In this document: one piece after another, positions 8,022 through 18,302 of the stretch
Layout: each line of letters starts with the position of its first letter
Numbering within the stretch: the first letter of the stretch is position 1
Source of the DNA: CBDBJL01 sp965206365
Lineage (GTDB): Bacteria > Pseudomonadota > Alphaproteobacteria > JABAAW01 > JAHZMA01
Length of the DNA stretch: 64,000 nucleotides
Direction: 5' to 3'
Assembly (NCBI GenBank): GCA_965206365.1
Contig: CBDBJL010000018.1
Location: forward strand, 248,001 to 312,000
The notes under the pieces: generated by a model
What the model saw: the letters and a program-made list of their open reading frames with translations, nothing else
The model's database searches: none
What the model was told of the DNA's origin: nothing
Program-made: the position numbers and the translations under genes

Positions 8022-8822
8022 TTAGCTGATTTGGGTTTGAACAAAATAATAAAGATTTTTGTTGGATCGTTCAGGAGCAAAATAATAACCATCGAATCGA
8101 ATTTCTTTAATCATAGCCAGCTCATCAATATGATTTTTAACAATATGACGCAACATTGTTCCACGTGCACGTTTTGCTAAGATACCGATATTCTTTAGCT
8201 GATTATCACGTTGTTGCCGAAAGGCGATTTGGATTACATTAATTTTAGAATTGGGGGAGCAGATAGCTCGGCTATATTCATCGGATGCAAGGTTGAGTAA
8301 GATTGGTTGTTTATGTGTTGCTAATAACTCTTCAAGATAAAGATTGATTCGATCACGCCAAAAATCATAGAGATTGTTTGTATTTGCAATTTTAACCGCA
8401 GTGTTCATTTCCAAACGATAAGGGGCTATTAAATCGAAGGGACGCAGCAAGCCATAAAGTCCGGAAAGAATTGCCAGGTGATTTTGTAAATATTGATGTT
8501 CAGCGTTATTAAAATCATTCGGGTTTAAGGCCTGATAGGCATCACCAGCAAAACTTAGAATCGCTGGTAATTTATAAGCTGTGTTTGCAATGATCTCTTG
8601 ATAACGCAAATAGTTAAGCTGTGCGAGTTTTGGCGATATGTTCATTAATTTCTGCAAATCCTCAGCAGTTTTTTGGGCCATGAATTCTGCTATTTTCTGA
8701 CTTTGCTGAGAAAAATAGGGGACGTTACATATATTTCGATTCATGTTATTTTGCCACTTATTCGTAGCGATAGTGGGAAATGGCATGGTTAGCTTTTTTG
8801 CAGGTGATAATAAGCAAAGCAC
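8022..8822 (-). CDS. yaaA: Peroxide stress protein YaaA (DUF328/UPF0246)
   Basis: YaaA lowers intracellular free iron and protects against hydrogen peroxide in E. coli and is proposed to bind DNA. The 266-residue product shows the family start (LLSPAKKL), LSGLYGLLRPFDLIAPYRLEM, NLASDEYSRA and a late KRARGTMLRHI segment. Length is normal (about 255-265). The start is GTG 8822, whose G is shared with the last base of the TAG of the glutamate dehydrogenase gene, so the two are probably translationally coupled. Confidence 0.93.
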   Translation of the reverse strand: MLCLLSPAKKLTMPFPTIATNKWQNNMNRNICNVPYFSQQSQKIAEFMAQKTAEDLQKLMNISPKLAQLNYLRYQEIIANTAYKLPAILSFAGDAYQALNPNDFNNAEHQYLQNHLAILSGLYGLLRPFDLIAPYRLEMNTAVKIANTNNLYDFWRDRINLYLEELLATHKQPILLNLASDEYSRAICSPNSKINVIQIAFRQQRDNQLKNIGILAKRARGTMLRHIVKNHIDELAMIKEIRFDGYYFAPERSNKNLYYFVQTQIS

Positions 8823-11800
8823 TATTTAACGATCAGCAAAGTTTTTAACGCCCGCAAAACAACAGTTAGCAATGCCAAAGATAGGCTTTGTTTGCGACAA
8901 TCTTTGAGTAAATTATCAACAATTTGCACAGTTTTGTTGGCCTTATCGAAAAAAGCTTCCATGGTATCGGGAACATTATCGTATTCTTTGGCGTAATGTT
9001 TCACAATGAACTGGGTAAGTTCGGATTGAAAATGCCATAAATCATCGCTTACGGCATTGAGGGCTTGTTTTTCCCAACGATTCGAACCATCGATTAATAA
9101 GGTTACTTGGCTACGGAGCCAATCGATTGAAAATCTTTCGGAAAGTAGAAAATAATATTCGGCAATTTTTTGTACATCTAAAGCCATTTTTTCAGCAATC
9201 TGAATAATTTCGCATCCAGAAGAAATAATTTTTAAACACGCAATTTGGTGGGACAAATCTTTATCGACAAGATCGTTAGAGTAACGCTGAACACGAAGCG
9301 TATGGGCTTTTTTAAGCTCTGGCGGTAGAATAGCTTCCAAAGCAATTTCCAGACGTGTAATATTTTCACCATATTTTTGATTTAAATTTTCCAGCTGCAA
9401 AGGGCTTTTTTCGTGTTGAATAAACCATTCGGTAATTCGTTCGGTGGTTCGATAAGTTTCAAAAATCATATCTAGTTGTAAATTTGTTGGGATTTGATTA
9501 TCCAAAGATTCAATATTTTTGCGTAAAGATTCGAGGTTAAATATTTTGATAACGGTAGAAAAACTACGAACAATATCGGTAATATCAGCACCTGTTTTAT
9601 TTTTTAGGGCATTGATAAAAGAAGGACGTGTGAAATTAATAATTTGATTCGTTAAAACTGTTGCAATAATTTCGCGTTTTAAACAATGAGTTTCAATAAT
9701 TTGACCAAACATTGTTGTTAAGCGTTTGGGGAAATAGTGATAAAGAATATCAACATAAAAAGGATCATCAGGCAAATTAGAATCTAAAATTTCTTGATAA
9801 GCAACATTTTTTGCATAGGCAAGCAATACGCATAATTCTGGACGATAAAACCCTAAATGTTGTTCGCGGCGGGCCTCAATTTCTTCATCACGAGGTAAAA
9901 ATTCTAACCCACGGTTTAAGAGACCCTGATTCACCAAGTCACGAATTAATTGCTGCTGTTCGTCAATAAAATCGGTGTTGCGCCGTTGGATTAAACTTAA
10001 GGTTTGGCCTTGTTGGTAATTATTATTCAAAACCAATTCAGCGACATCATCGGTCATGGTCTCTAGCAAATGATTTCGATCTTCCGTTTTCAGTTTATTG
10101 GCGTTGATGGCTTGAGTGAGTAGGATTTTCAAGTTCACTTCATGATCAGAACAATCCACACCTGCAGAATTATCAACCGCATCAGTATTACATCTGCCCC
10201 CATTACTTGCATATTCAATGCGTGCGCGATGGGTTACGCCTAAATTAGCCCCCTCACCAATTACTAGGGCTTGCAATTTTTTGGCATCGATACGAATATC
10301 ATCATTGGCTTTGTCGCCAGCATCGGCATGGGTTTCAGCTGTCGCTTTCAGATAAGTTCCAATGCCGCCAAACCATAATAGATCAGTCTTACTTTTTAGA
10401 ATTGCTTGCAATAAAGCATTAGGGGTAATGTGATCTTGGTCAAGTTCTAATAGGGTTTTAATTTCTGGATTAAGCTGTAAATTTTTCGCAGAGCGTTCAA
10501 AAATTTGTGCTCCTTTGGAAAGAATTTGTGGATCATAATCGCTCCAGTTGGAACGGGGTAAATCAAATAGCCTTTTGCGTTCATTCCAGCTTTTTTCTGG
10601 GTCGGGGTCGGGGTCTATAAAAATATGCAAATGATTAAAGGCCACGCGCAAGCGAATCTTTTTGGAAAGCAACATGCCATTGCCAAAAACATCTCCTGAC
10701 ATGTCGCCAATACCAACCACATTAAAAGTAGTGGTTTGAATATTCGTTCCTATTTCCCGAAAATGGCGTTTTACGCATTCCCAAGCACCACGAGCGGTAA
10801 TGCCCATTTTTTTATGGTCATAGCCGACCGAACCCCCTGATGCAAAAGCATCCCCCAGCCAAAAACCATGCTGAATTGCAATTTCATTAGCGGTATCAGA
10901 AAAGGTTGCCGTTCCTTTATCGGCAGCCACCACCAAATAAAAATCATCATGATCTTTGCGAATTACATTGGGCGGAGGTACAATCACATTACCATCGAGA
11001 TTATCAGTAATATCTAACATGGATTGAATGAATAATTTATAACATGCAATGCCTTCGCGCATGAAGCTTTCGCGGTCGTTCTGGGGTTTTTTTAGGACAA
11101 AACCGCCTTTCGAGCCCACAGGGACAATGACAGCATTTTTTACTTGTTGGGCTTTGACTAAGCCCAAAATCTCGGTACGAAAATCATCTTGGCGATCCGA
11201 CCAACGCAATCCGCCACGGGCAACCAAACCAAAGCGCAAATGGACAGCTTCGAACCTTTCGCTATAAATAAAAATTTCACGAAAGGGACGAGGTTGTGGG
11301 AGAAATTCTAAATCACGGCTGGATATCTTAAAACTAAAAATCGGGTCAGTTTTATCATGGGTTTTTTGATAAAAATTGGTTCGAACCACGGCTTGAATAA
11401 AAATAAGATGGGCGCGCAAAATACGATCTTCATCAAGAGTACGAACATTTTCAAGCCTAGCCAATATTTTGGCTTCAATTTGTGTCTCATGATTTTCAGA
11501 ATATTTTTCAGGGTTAAAACGGGCATGAAAATATTCTACTAAATCACGTGTAAGATCAGGATAATCCATTAAACATTCACAGATTCGATGGGGTGTAAAA
11601 GGCATTTTGCTTTGTCGAAAATAACTACTAATCGCACGGAATAAAACAATTTCACGATAATGCAGATGAGCTTTTAAAGTGAGCTCATTAAAATTATCGG
11701 TAGCAAAACGCCCGGCCCAAATTTCACGGAAAGTTTCCAGAAAATAAGTTTCTAGAATTTTATGAGTTGCGGGATCAATAATCTCTTTGTTACTATCATC

Positions 11801-13630
11801 ACCAAGCTGGATAATAAAATCATGAATCATAGTTTCAGCAGAACCTAGGGGAGAGACGATATAATAATTTTCAGCAAGAACCTTGACGCCAATAGATTCC
11901 ATTTTTGGCAAAATATCTGAAAGCACAATATCACGATCTGTTTGCGCCATACGCAAATGCCAAGTTAAATTTTCGTTTGTACTTTTCGAGTAAATTTCAA
12001 TTGCAAGATGGTCATCATCGGCAAGTGCAGATTCAATCATTTGAATATCAGAGATCGTACGGTTTAAATCAACAACATCGCGATAATTAATTGGAAAGGC
12101 GGTCATATAACACATGTAAAGATTCTGCACGGTATCTTCATCGTAGGTTTCCATTAAAGATTCGTATAAATCTTCATGCCAAGGGTGTGTAAGTGCGATA
12201 ATCTGTTTTTCTAATTCTTCGTGAGAAAAATTAGGAATGTTTCCTGGAAAAACCTTAAACGACATTTTTACCCGCGCTAATCTGCCATCGCCAATGTAGA
12301 AATTTTTATCGCGAAGTGACGCATTAAATGTTGTTTCCATCAGAGCAATGGCTTTGTTTATCAGTCCGATTGAATAGGTTTCTACAGGAACATAAAGGTT
12401 GGAAGAAATAAATCGTTCATAAGGATCAATTCGCACCAAAAGACGACTATGGACACCGGTTTCGGCTTCGATAATTGCCATTAAATCCTTGGCAAGAAGG
12501 TGGGTATCGGCTTTCCACATATCATCACGGGGATAATGATTAACCACATGATGAAATAAACGTCTATTATGTCGAGAATTATCAAGTGTTAGTGATTCTA
12601 GAGCATGTTTGGCATTTAGGCGTAAAATAGGAATGGTTGTGATCGGAGCCGTGTAGTAGCTAGAGGAGAATAAGCCACAAATCTCATATTCACCAATGAG
12701 CTTTCCTTGGGGGTTAAATCGCTTAATTTGCAAAACATCATAAGCAACGGCGCGATGAATGGTAGATTTATGGTGGCTTTTATGAACATTAATACATTTT
12801 TGACTATTGGCAAAATCTTGAAATTCTTGGGGCATAATTTGTTCAGCCTCGCGATGGCTAAGAACGTGAATATGAGCATTTTTAAATAAACCGGTGAGGG
12901 TTTGGTTATCGATGTGGTAAATTAATTGATTGGTATCACCCGTATAATTAAGTGTGCGGATACCCAAAAAAATAAAATTACGTTTCATTAGCCAATTCAA
13001 GAAATCTGTGCTTTCTTTGGTGTTTAAGGCTATTTTATCCGCTGGCAAAGTTTGATATTCTCTGCAGATATCATTAATGCTATTTGTCATTAATTGATAA
13101 TCGGCAACAACCAAAGCATTATTGGAAATTTCTTCATGCAAAAATTCCTCTAACATTTCAATCTGTACCGGGTCGGTAACGCGGTTGCTTTCAATATAAA
13201 GACAATTAATGCTGTTGGTTTCAGAAAATGTAGTTGTTTTCGTATTAATAACGGAATGTAGCATTACATGGAGTTCCAGCCCTTGGGAACGTAAAGCATT
13301 AAAAATGGTGCCAACAATAAAGGGCATATCGGGTGTTGCTAGAAAAAAGGAAGTGCGATAACGCATTTTCTTTCCGCCATGCGGAAAAGCCGACTCACTA
13401 TTGAAAATATCAATGATGTTGGCATTATCTTTCTGATTTTTGCATAATTGCCAATAGGTTTCAATCCGTTCAGCAAAGGTTTCGCTATGAATATAAGTGA
13501 GATCTTTCGGGGCAAGATAGGCAAGAAATTCATTAACAAAAATATCAAATTCAGCCTGATCTGGTTTTGAAAGTGAGGTAGAAAAAAATGATTTGATTGT
13601 TTCAATAAGTTGCTGTTTTGAATTTGACAT
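8822..13630 (-). CDS. gdhZ: NAD-dependent glutamate dehydrogenase, large (about 180 kDa) class
   Basis: This enzyme oxidatively deaminates glutamate to 2-oxoglutarate and ammonia with NAD, feeding amino acid carbon into the TCA cycle. At 1,602 residues it belongs to the very large class of proteobacteria and Streptomyces. The N-terminal half carries ACT-like regulatory regions (residues about 100-500). The catalytic domain, around residues 780-850, has RGGLRWSDRQDDFRTEILG and PVGSKGGFVLKKP with the catalytic lysine. The NAD-binding part includes VGIGDMSGDVFGNGMLLS, and GEGANLGVTHRARIEYASNG and DCSDHEVNLKILL follow. It is uninterrupted. Glutamate catabolism through this enzyme is common in alphaproteobacteria living on amino acids. 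Confidence 0.97.
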   Translation of the reverse strand: MSNSKQQLIETIKSFFSTSLSKPDQAEFDIFVNEFLAYLAPKDLTYIHSETFAERIETYWQLCKNQKDNANIIDIFNSESAFPHGGKKMRYRTSFFLATPDMPFIVGTIFNALRSQGLELHVMLHSVINTKTTTFSETNSINCLYIESNRVTDPVQIEMLEEFLHEEISNNALVVADYQLMTNSINDICREYQTLPADKIALNTKESTDFLNWLMKRNFIFLGIRTLNYTGDTNQLIYHIDNQTLTGLFKNAHIHVLSHREAEQIMPQEFQDFANSQKCINVHKSHHKSTIHRAVAYDVLQIKRFNPQGKLIGEYEICGLFSSSYYTAPITTIPILRLNAKHALESLTLDNSRHNRRLFHHVVNHYPRDDMWKADTHLLAKDLMAIIEAETGVHSRLLVRIDPYERFISSNLYVPVETYSIGLINKAIALMETTFNASLRDKNFYIGDGRLARVKMSFKVFPGNIPNFSHEELEKQIIALTHPWHEDLYESLMETYDEDTVQNLYMCYMTAFPINYRDVVDLNRTISDIQMIESALADDDHLAIEIYSKSTNENLTWHLRMAQTDRDIVLSDILPKMESIGVKVLAENYYIVSPLGSAETMIHDFIIQLGDDSNKEIIDPATHKILETYFLETFREIWAGRFATDNFNELTLKAHLHYREIVLFRAISSYFRQSKMPFTPHRICECLMDYPDLTRDLVEYFHARFNPEKYSENHETQIEAKILARLENVRTLDEDRILRAHLIFIQAVVRTNFYQKTHDKTDPIFSFKISSRDLEFLPQPRPFREIFIYSERFEAVHLRFGLVARGGLRWSDRQDDFRTEILGLVKAQQVKNAVIVPVGSKGGFVLKKPQNDRESFMREGIACYKLFIQSMLDITDNLDGNVIVPPPNVIRKDHDDFYLVVAADKGTATFSDTANEIAIQHGFWLGDAFASGGSVGYDHKKMGITARGAWECVKRHFREIGTNIQTTTFNVVGIGDMSGDVFGNGMLLSKKIRLRVAFNHLHIFIDPDPDPEKSWNERKRLFDLPRSNWSDYDPQILSKGAQIFERSAKNLQLNPEIKTLLELDQDHITPNALLQAILKSKTDLLWFGGIGTYLKATAETHADAGDKANDDIRIDAKKLQALVIGEGANLGVTHRARIEYASNGGRCNTDAVDNSAGVDCSDHEVNLKILLTQAINANKLKTEDRNHLLETMTDDVAELVLNNNYQQGQTLSLIQRRNTDFIDEQQQLIRDLVNQGLLNRGLEFLPRDEEIEARREQHLGFYRPELCVLLAYAKNVAYQEILDSNLPDDPFYVDILYHYFPKRLTTMFGQIIETHCLKREIIATVLTNQIINFTRPSFINALKNKTGADITDIVRSFSTVIKIFNLESLRKNIESLDNQIPTNLQLDMIFETYRTTERITEWFIQHEKSPLQLENLNQKYGENITRLEIALEAILPPELKKAHTLRVQRYSNDLVDKDLSHQIACLKIISSGCEIIQIAEKMALDVQKIAEYYFLLSERFSIDWLRSQVTLLIDGSNRWEKQALNAVSDDLWHFQSELTQFIVKHYAKEYDNVPDTMEAFFDKANKTVQIVDNLLKDCRKQSLSLALLTVVLRALKTLLIVK

Positions 13631-13741
13631 GAAAATAAATCCCTAAAAATGATTTTTCAATTTGGTATCATCATAGCAGATTATTTCGGAAATTCATTGA
13701 AAAACATTTCGCAAGCATACAAGTATCATTGGCAACGATCA

Positions 13742-14665
13742 TTATTGACGCGGTTTCATATCGGATAAAATAAAAGGGGTGGTACGATAAATATCGTCAA
13801 TCCAATTGCGAAATAGCAAATGAGCCCCAGAACGCCAAATATTTACCGGTAATGAGCTGGAATTATCATCAATGAAATAATTTACCGGTAAAGCGGTATT
13901 GGCATCTTTTTTCAAATCGCGTTCATATTCTTCTTTTAGAGTATAGGAATCATATTCCAGATGATTGAACATGTATAAATATTGTTTTTGAGGGTCGGAT
14001 ATCAAACAAGCTCCGGCTGTTTTCGAGGCGATTAAGTTTTCTAGATGGGGGATATAATTTAGATCATTTTGACGGATTTCGGTATGGCGAGATACAGGTA
14101 TAGGAAAAGAATCGTTAATACCACGCACTAAATAATGATTTTTTAGTAATAAATCATGGGGATAGATGCCGAAACGCTTTTGGGGTAAAAGATATTTATC
14201 AATGCCATAAAAATGATATAATGCCGCTTGTGCCCCCCAGCAGATTGTAAAAACCTTATTCACATTACGCAAACTCCAGTCAAAAATTTCCGTAAGTTCT
14301 TGCCAATAATCAACTTGTGTAAAAGGGATTTTTTCTACAGGGGAACCAGTAATAATGAAGCCATCAAAAAATTGGTTGGAGACAGCTTCCCAATTTTGAT
14401 AAAAATTTAGCAAATGCTCGCGTGATGTGTTTTTAGATTGATGAGATTCTACCTTAATTAAGGTAAGTTCAATTTGTAGGGGGGATTGCCCCAAAAGGCG
14501 AGCCAGTTGTGTTTCGGTTTTAATTTTATCCGGCATTAGGTTTAAGATCGCAATTTTTAATGGGCGAATATCCTGAACCAAGGCCTCGTGGGTGCCAATA
14601 AGTGGCACAGCCTCAAGAGCTAAAGTGGTTTTTGCAGGCAGATCGTCAGGAACTTTTATCGGCAT
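13742..14665 (-). CDS. metA: Homoserine O-acyltransferase, acetyl-type by residue 111
   Basis: MetA acylates homoserine at the start of methionine synthesis. The 307-residue product shows all active-site elements in register with the family: Cys142 in TICWGAQA, His235 and Glu237 in FNHLEYD, and SRHTEIR at about 193-199. Position 111 is glutamate (TGSPVEKI). In characterised MetA proteins Glu111 goes with acetyl-CoA use and Gly111 (E. coli) with succinyl-CoA, so I infer a homoserine O-acetyltransferase despite the metA name. It lies 18 nt downstream of the P-loop gene at 14684, likely in one transcript. No other methionine gene is in the window. Confidence 0.95.
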   Translation of the reverse strand: MPIKVPDDLPAKTTLALEAVPLIGTHEALVQDIRPLKIAILNLMPDKIKTETQLARLLGQSPLQIELTLIKVESHQSKNTSREHLLNFYQNWEAVSNQFFDGFIITGSPVEKIPFTQVDYWQELTEIFDWSLRNVNKVFTICWGAQAALYHFYGIDKYLLPQKRFGIYPHDLLLKNHYLVRGINDSFPIPVSRHTEIRQNDLNYIPHLENLIASKTAGACLISDPQKQYLYMFNHLEYDSYTLKEEYERDLKKDANTALPVNYFIDDNSSSLPVNIWRSGAHLLFRNWIDDIYRTTPFILSDMKPRQ

Positions 14666-14683
14666 AGCTTTAAGATGCTTGGG

Positions 14684-15532
14684 TTATGATGCGTTAGCAG
14701 TATCGATTGCAGTGGCAATTAAATCGATAAAATCATCACTATTTCTAATCTTGGCAAATTCGGCTCCGGAAACTTTGTAACCGTGAAGCTGGGCAATGCG
14801 CTGGTATCGTGATTTACGAAATGCCATCGTACGCGGGAAAATGATACGTAAGAAATCATCAGGATTAATATTATCGTCATTGATTTCTTGGCGAATTTGA
14901 TGAAAGAAATCGATATTATAATACATGGGTTTTGGAGATTCTATTTGCCGTTGGTGAATAATTTTTTCATGGGCATGATCCGCTTCAACATAAAGTAAAA
15001 GGCTACAATCACAAATGATCTTTAGGATGGGGCAATTTGGATTCTCAATATCAACAATTTCGCATAGTGATCCGGTTGTGTCGTTTAGGAAATTACGATA
15101 ATTGTAAATTTCCTTTGCTTTTTCAATGAAAGGCAAGAGATCTTGTTGTGATTGTTTTTCAGCATCGGCATAAAGTTGTTGGCGTGTTAAAAAAACATTC
15201 ATTGGCAAGCCTCCTTGATTAGGATTGCCAAATTTGCCAATAAAATTGGCAAGAAGTTCAAGATTATCAACGGTTAGATTATGAGAAAGATAAAAGGAAT
15301 CACTGAGAAGTAATTTTCGCAAAACTGGATCTTGCATCATCCGTGTTTTCAAATTATCCAAAATATTTTCTACCAAATAGCGCGTTCCAATACGGTAATC
15401 AGCAGAATAATGAAACCAATCATTTTTTGCCAAGATTCTACCAACATGGGTTTTGCCCATTCCAGACATTGCCATAAGGCTAACAGCATAATTTTTTCGC
15501 GCCTTAAAGGTGGCTCCGGAAGTAAATTTCAT
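14684..15532 (-). CDS. P-loop NTPase of unknown function, conserved type in alphaproteobacteria
   Basis: The 282-residue protein has a Walker A motif at about residues 20-31 (MAMSGMGKTHVGRIL), then a segment resembling a kinase-like lid and a downstream DCSLLLYVEAD strand that could be a Walker B-like element. LPMNVFLTRQQLYADAEKQS and PKPMYYNIDFF are further landmarks. It is soluble, without signal peptide. The fold suggests a nucleotide or small-molecule kinase or an ATPase; the substrate is unknown. It precedes metA by 18 nt on the same strand. No strong ribosome site precedes ATG 15532, so the start is only probable. Confidence 0.7.
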   Translation of the reverse strand: MKFTSGATFKARKNYAVSLMAMSGMGKTHVGRILAKNDWFHYSADYRIGTRYLVENILDNLKTRMMQDPVLRKLLLSDSFYLSHNLTVDNLELLANFIGKFGNPNQGGLPMNVFLTRQQLYADAEKQSQQDLLPFIEKAKEIYNYRNFLNDTTGSLCEIVDIENPNCPILKIICDCSLLLYVEADHAHEKIIHQRQIESPKPMYYNIDFFHQIRQEINDDNINPDDFLRIIFPRTMAFRKSRYQRIAQLHGYKVSGAEFAKIRNSDDFIDLIATAIDTANAS

Positions 15533-15708
15533 GGCCCATTATTAAACAATAATTTATTTGATGGCAATATAAATATCAAAAAATAACTATAAAAAATGTA
15601 ACGGAATTATCTCCAATGCCACTTTTAAAATCGATGCGGAAAATAGATGGTCACGAAAGATTTGATTGTTAACAAATTTAATTGCCAACGGTTTTAACAA
15701 TATTCATT

Positions 15709-16914
15709 ATGGTTATAAACTGAAGCTGAAATAGACGAAATTGTTGATAAATTAACAAATATTCTACAAGATAATGAGCAAAAATCTACCAAGCTTGAAA
15801 AACATATTAAAATAAAGAAAAAGCAAGCATCTATTAATTTAGATGAAATTACAAAGACAAAATCTGAGGTTACTGAAAAGAAAGACGATATTACCAAGAT
15901 TCTTGCCGAGCTTGACGCAAACATTACTACGAACGAAGAATATACAGACACACTTACTAGAAAAATCAATGAAACTGATGCCCTCTATGCTGAAATTCAG
16001 AATCATCGAAACCAGTCATCTGCCGACTTAACCGAAATTTCCAATACAAAATCTGAATCTGCTAAAAAATTAAACGAAATAACCGAATATTGGCAACGCT
16101 TATTTCAAGGAGATGATGAGGTTGATTCAACAGAAACGCAAATAAATAAAGCCTTAGAGCAGGCTAACGAACATAACGAGAATAGCCAGAACCTCCATAA
16201 TACCATAATTGAGGTCCATCGTAAAATTGTTGGCTATAATGATGTAGAAGTGAATCAAGATGGTGATGAACCCCTATTTTTATTGATGGCACCCAACAAG
16301 AATTAGAAAAACTATACACTGATGCAAAAGATACTTTCGTTGCTCTCACCACTCAAATTAAAGGCTTGCTACCAAATGCGGCCACAGCCGGCTTAGCCTC
16401 TTCTTACAAAGAATCTTATGAAATTCATACCCAAAAGGCAACCAAGGCTTCTGGTTATTTTTTCCGTTCCATTTTTGCATTATTCCTTCTTGCCATTATC
16501 TTTTTGGCTCTATCCCTAACTTCGAAGGATTCAACCAATAATTTACTTGCTCCTTTCTTACCATTTCTTAAAACTCTGCCACTTTTCTTGCCTGCTACCT
16601 GGTTAGTCTTAAGCCAACAACGCACTATGCGTATTCATCAAAGAATGGCAGAAGAATATCTCCATAAATTTAATTTAGCGCAAAGCTATACGGGTTTTCA
16701 GAATGCGACTGCGAAACAAAAAGAAATTAATCTTGATAGTATATTATCAGAAATGCTATTAGGCATTACCCTTGAAGCGAAAAGTCGCAACCCTAGCATC
16801 ACGATGGATGCTGAAAAACATAATAACGACCATCCAATGTCGCAATTTCTAAAGAACCTTTTTTCTAAAAAGAAAATGGAGGAAGGTCTAAGAGAATGTA
16901 AACGATGGTGCTAG
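15709..16914 (+). pseudogene. Frameshifted coiled-coil membrane protein
   Basis: Two frames join into one protein of about 400 residues. Frame one (15719-16306) has no start codon of its own. An ATG at 15709 reads MVIN then stops, but removing one A from the AAA at 15717-15719 puts it in frame with the coiled coil. This part is a Glu/Lys/Asn-rich coiled coil with QDNEQKSTKLEKHI-type heptads. At 16271-16274 a CCCC run appears one base short; the continuation (IDGTQQELEKLY) runs to the stop at 16914. The C-terminal part contains LPNAATAGLASSYKES and two hydrophobic segments (around SIFALFLLAIIFLALSL). The family is not firmly known; I recall similar LPGATxAGLA motifs in membrane-anchored coiled-coil proteins of accessory regions. 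Confidence 0.7.
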
Positions 16915-17037
16915 AAGCAATGATCGTTGATAAAATTACCGATATTTGGCGAAATCATCAGCTCTGAAAACTCAACCCCTTTGCTTTTAATCTTGGTTTC
17001 ATGATTTTTCATCAATGTTTTTCAGTATTTTTTGCGC

Positions 17038-18285
17038 CTATGTGTTGTTTTTTTGAACCTGCATTAGGCATTCTTTATGGGTTTTGGTCTGTTTTTCACT
17101 GAAATTAGCACCATATGTTTGCAAAAGTTCGAATAGTGGCAGGTAATCATGCTGCGCAAAAATCTCATGATCACAATGCGCGATCAATAGGCTGGTCGCA
17201 GAATGTTTTTGCGAATTAAAATCAATGATTTTATTGGGGTTTGCGCCATTTTCAAGCAATATTTTTAATCGTTTCGTCAATAAAACATGATAATTAGGCT
17301 GTTTTCCCGCGATCATTTTAGCAAGCGTACTAAGAAAAAGCTGGTTTAATGTTTGACTATTTAATTTTACATGATGATCGAATAATAATTTTATCACTAT
17401 GATATTGCCTTTATTTTCGATCAAATCGATTAATGCCAGTTTTACATTTTTATCTTTAACATTGGCACCATTTTCAAGCAAAATTTTGATAATGCTCGCA
17501 TTTTTATTGGTCTTCATAGCCAAATCAAGCAGGTTCTTACCGGTTTTTTTATCCATCTGCGCAATATTCATACCGCTATCGATCAATGTTTTCAGGATTG
17601 ACGCTTCGTGAAGGTTATTCATGTGCGAATAGAGAAAATCTTCAACAGTCTGCCCATTTTTATCCAGAAGATTGCCACCATATTGTAGTAATAATTTTGT
17701 GAATTTGGGGTTTTCTTGTTTTATAATCGTATGATAAAGCGGAGTATGACCTGTGCCTAGATTTTTAATATTGGGGTCGGCCTTATATTGCAGTAGCAAT
17801 TCTATAATTTCTGGTGAAACGATTCTGGGATAGGTTTCTTGCAACACATCATAAAGTAGGCTACGCCCAGTAACGGTATGGACATTTGGGTTGGCACCAT
17901 TTTCAAGCAATATTCGGGTAACATCAATATTTCCATTTAGTCGTGCGGCGGCATTTAAGGGGGTAATCCCCTCAATAGTTCTTTTCTCAATATCAGCACC
18001 CTTTTCAATCAACCATTTTGTAACGCGGGCATCCTTGTTGTTATAAGCCGCATAAAAAAGAGGGGTTTGGTGATAAAAATCCATAATATTAACAAAATCG
18101 GTATTTTCTATCATGCTCAGCGTTTCAAAACTAATCGTTTCCATGCGCTTGCTAAGACGTAAAGCCACGCTTTGTTCGGTGGTGAGTGGCCAATTAATTT
18201 CTACGTTTTGGGAATTTGCCACAAAAGTGGTGATCAGGAAAAGCGATAACAGACTAGAATAAAAATAAAATTGTTTGAGGATCAT
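17038..18285 (-). CDS. Exported ankyrin-repeat protein
   Basis: The 415-residue protein starts with a signal peptide (basic MILKQ, hydrophobic core SSLLSLFLITTFV, likely cleavage near ANS-QN). The rest is about eight ankyrin repeats, seen as recurrent TPLxxAAxx...LLExGANxN units such as ITPLNAAARLNGN, VTRILLENGANPN, IKILLENGANVKD and LKILLENGANPNK. Ankyrin repeats bind proteins; in host-associated bacteria they are often secreted effectors, but a periplasmic role is equally possible. It follows the gene at 18303 by 17 nt on the same strand and probably shares its promoter. The partner is unknown. Confidence 0.85.
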   Translation of the reverse strand: MILKQFYFYSSLLSLFLITTFVANSQNVEINWPLTTEQSVALRLSKRMETISFETLSMIENTDFVNIMDFYHQTPLFYAAYNNKDARVTKWLIEKGADIEKRTIEGITPLNAAARLNGNIDVTRILLENGANPNVHTVTGRSLLYDVLQETYPRIVSPEIIELLLQYKADPNIKNLGTGHTPLYHTIIKQENPKFTKLLLQYGGNLLDKNGQTVEDFLYSHMNNLHEASILKTLIDSGMNIAQMDKKTGKNLLDLAMKTNKNASIIKILLENGANVKDKNVKLALIDLIENKGNIIVIKLLFDHHVKLNSQTLNQLFLSTLAKMIAGKQPNYHVLLTKRLKILLENGANPNKIIDFNSQKHSATSLLIAHCDHEIFAQHDYLPLFELLQTYGANFSEKQTKTHKECLMQVQKNNT

Positions 18286-18302
18286 TTATTTCGTGATACC
18301 GT

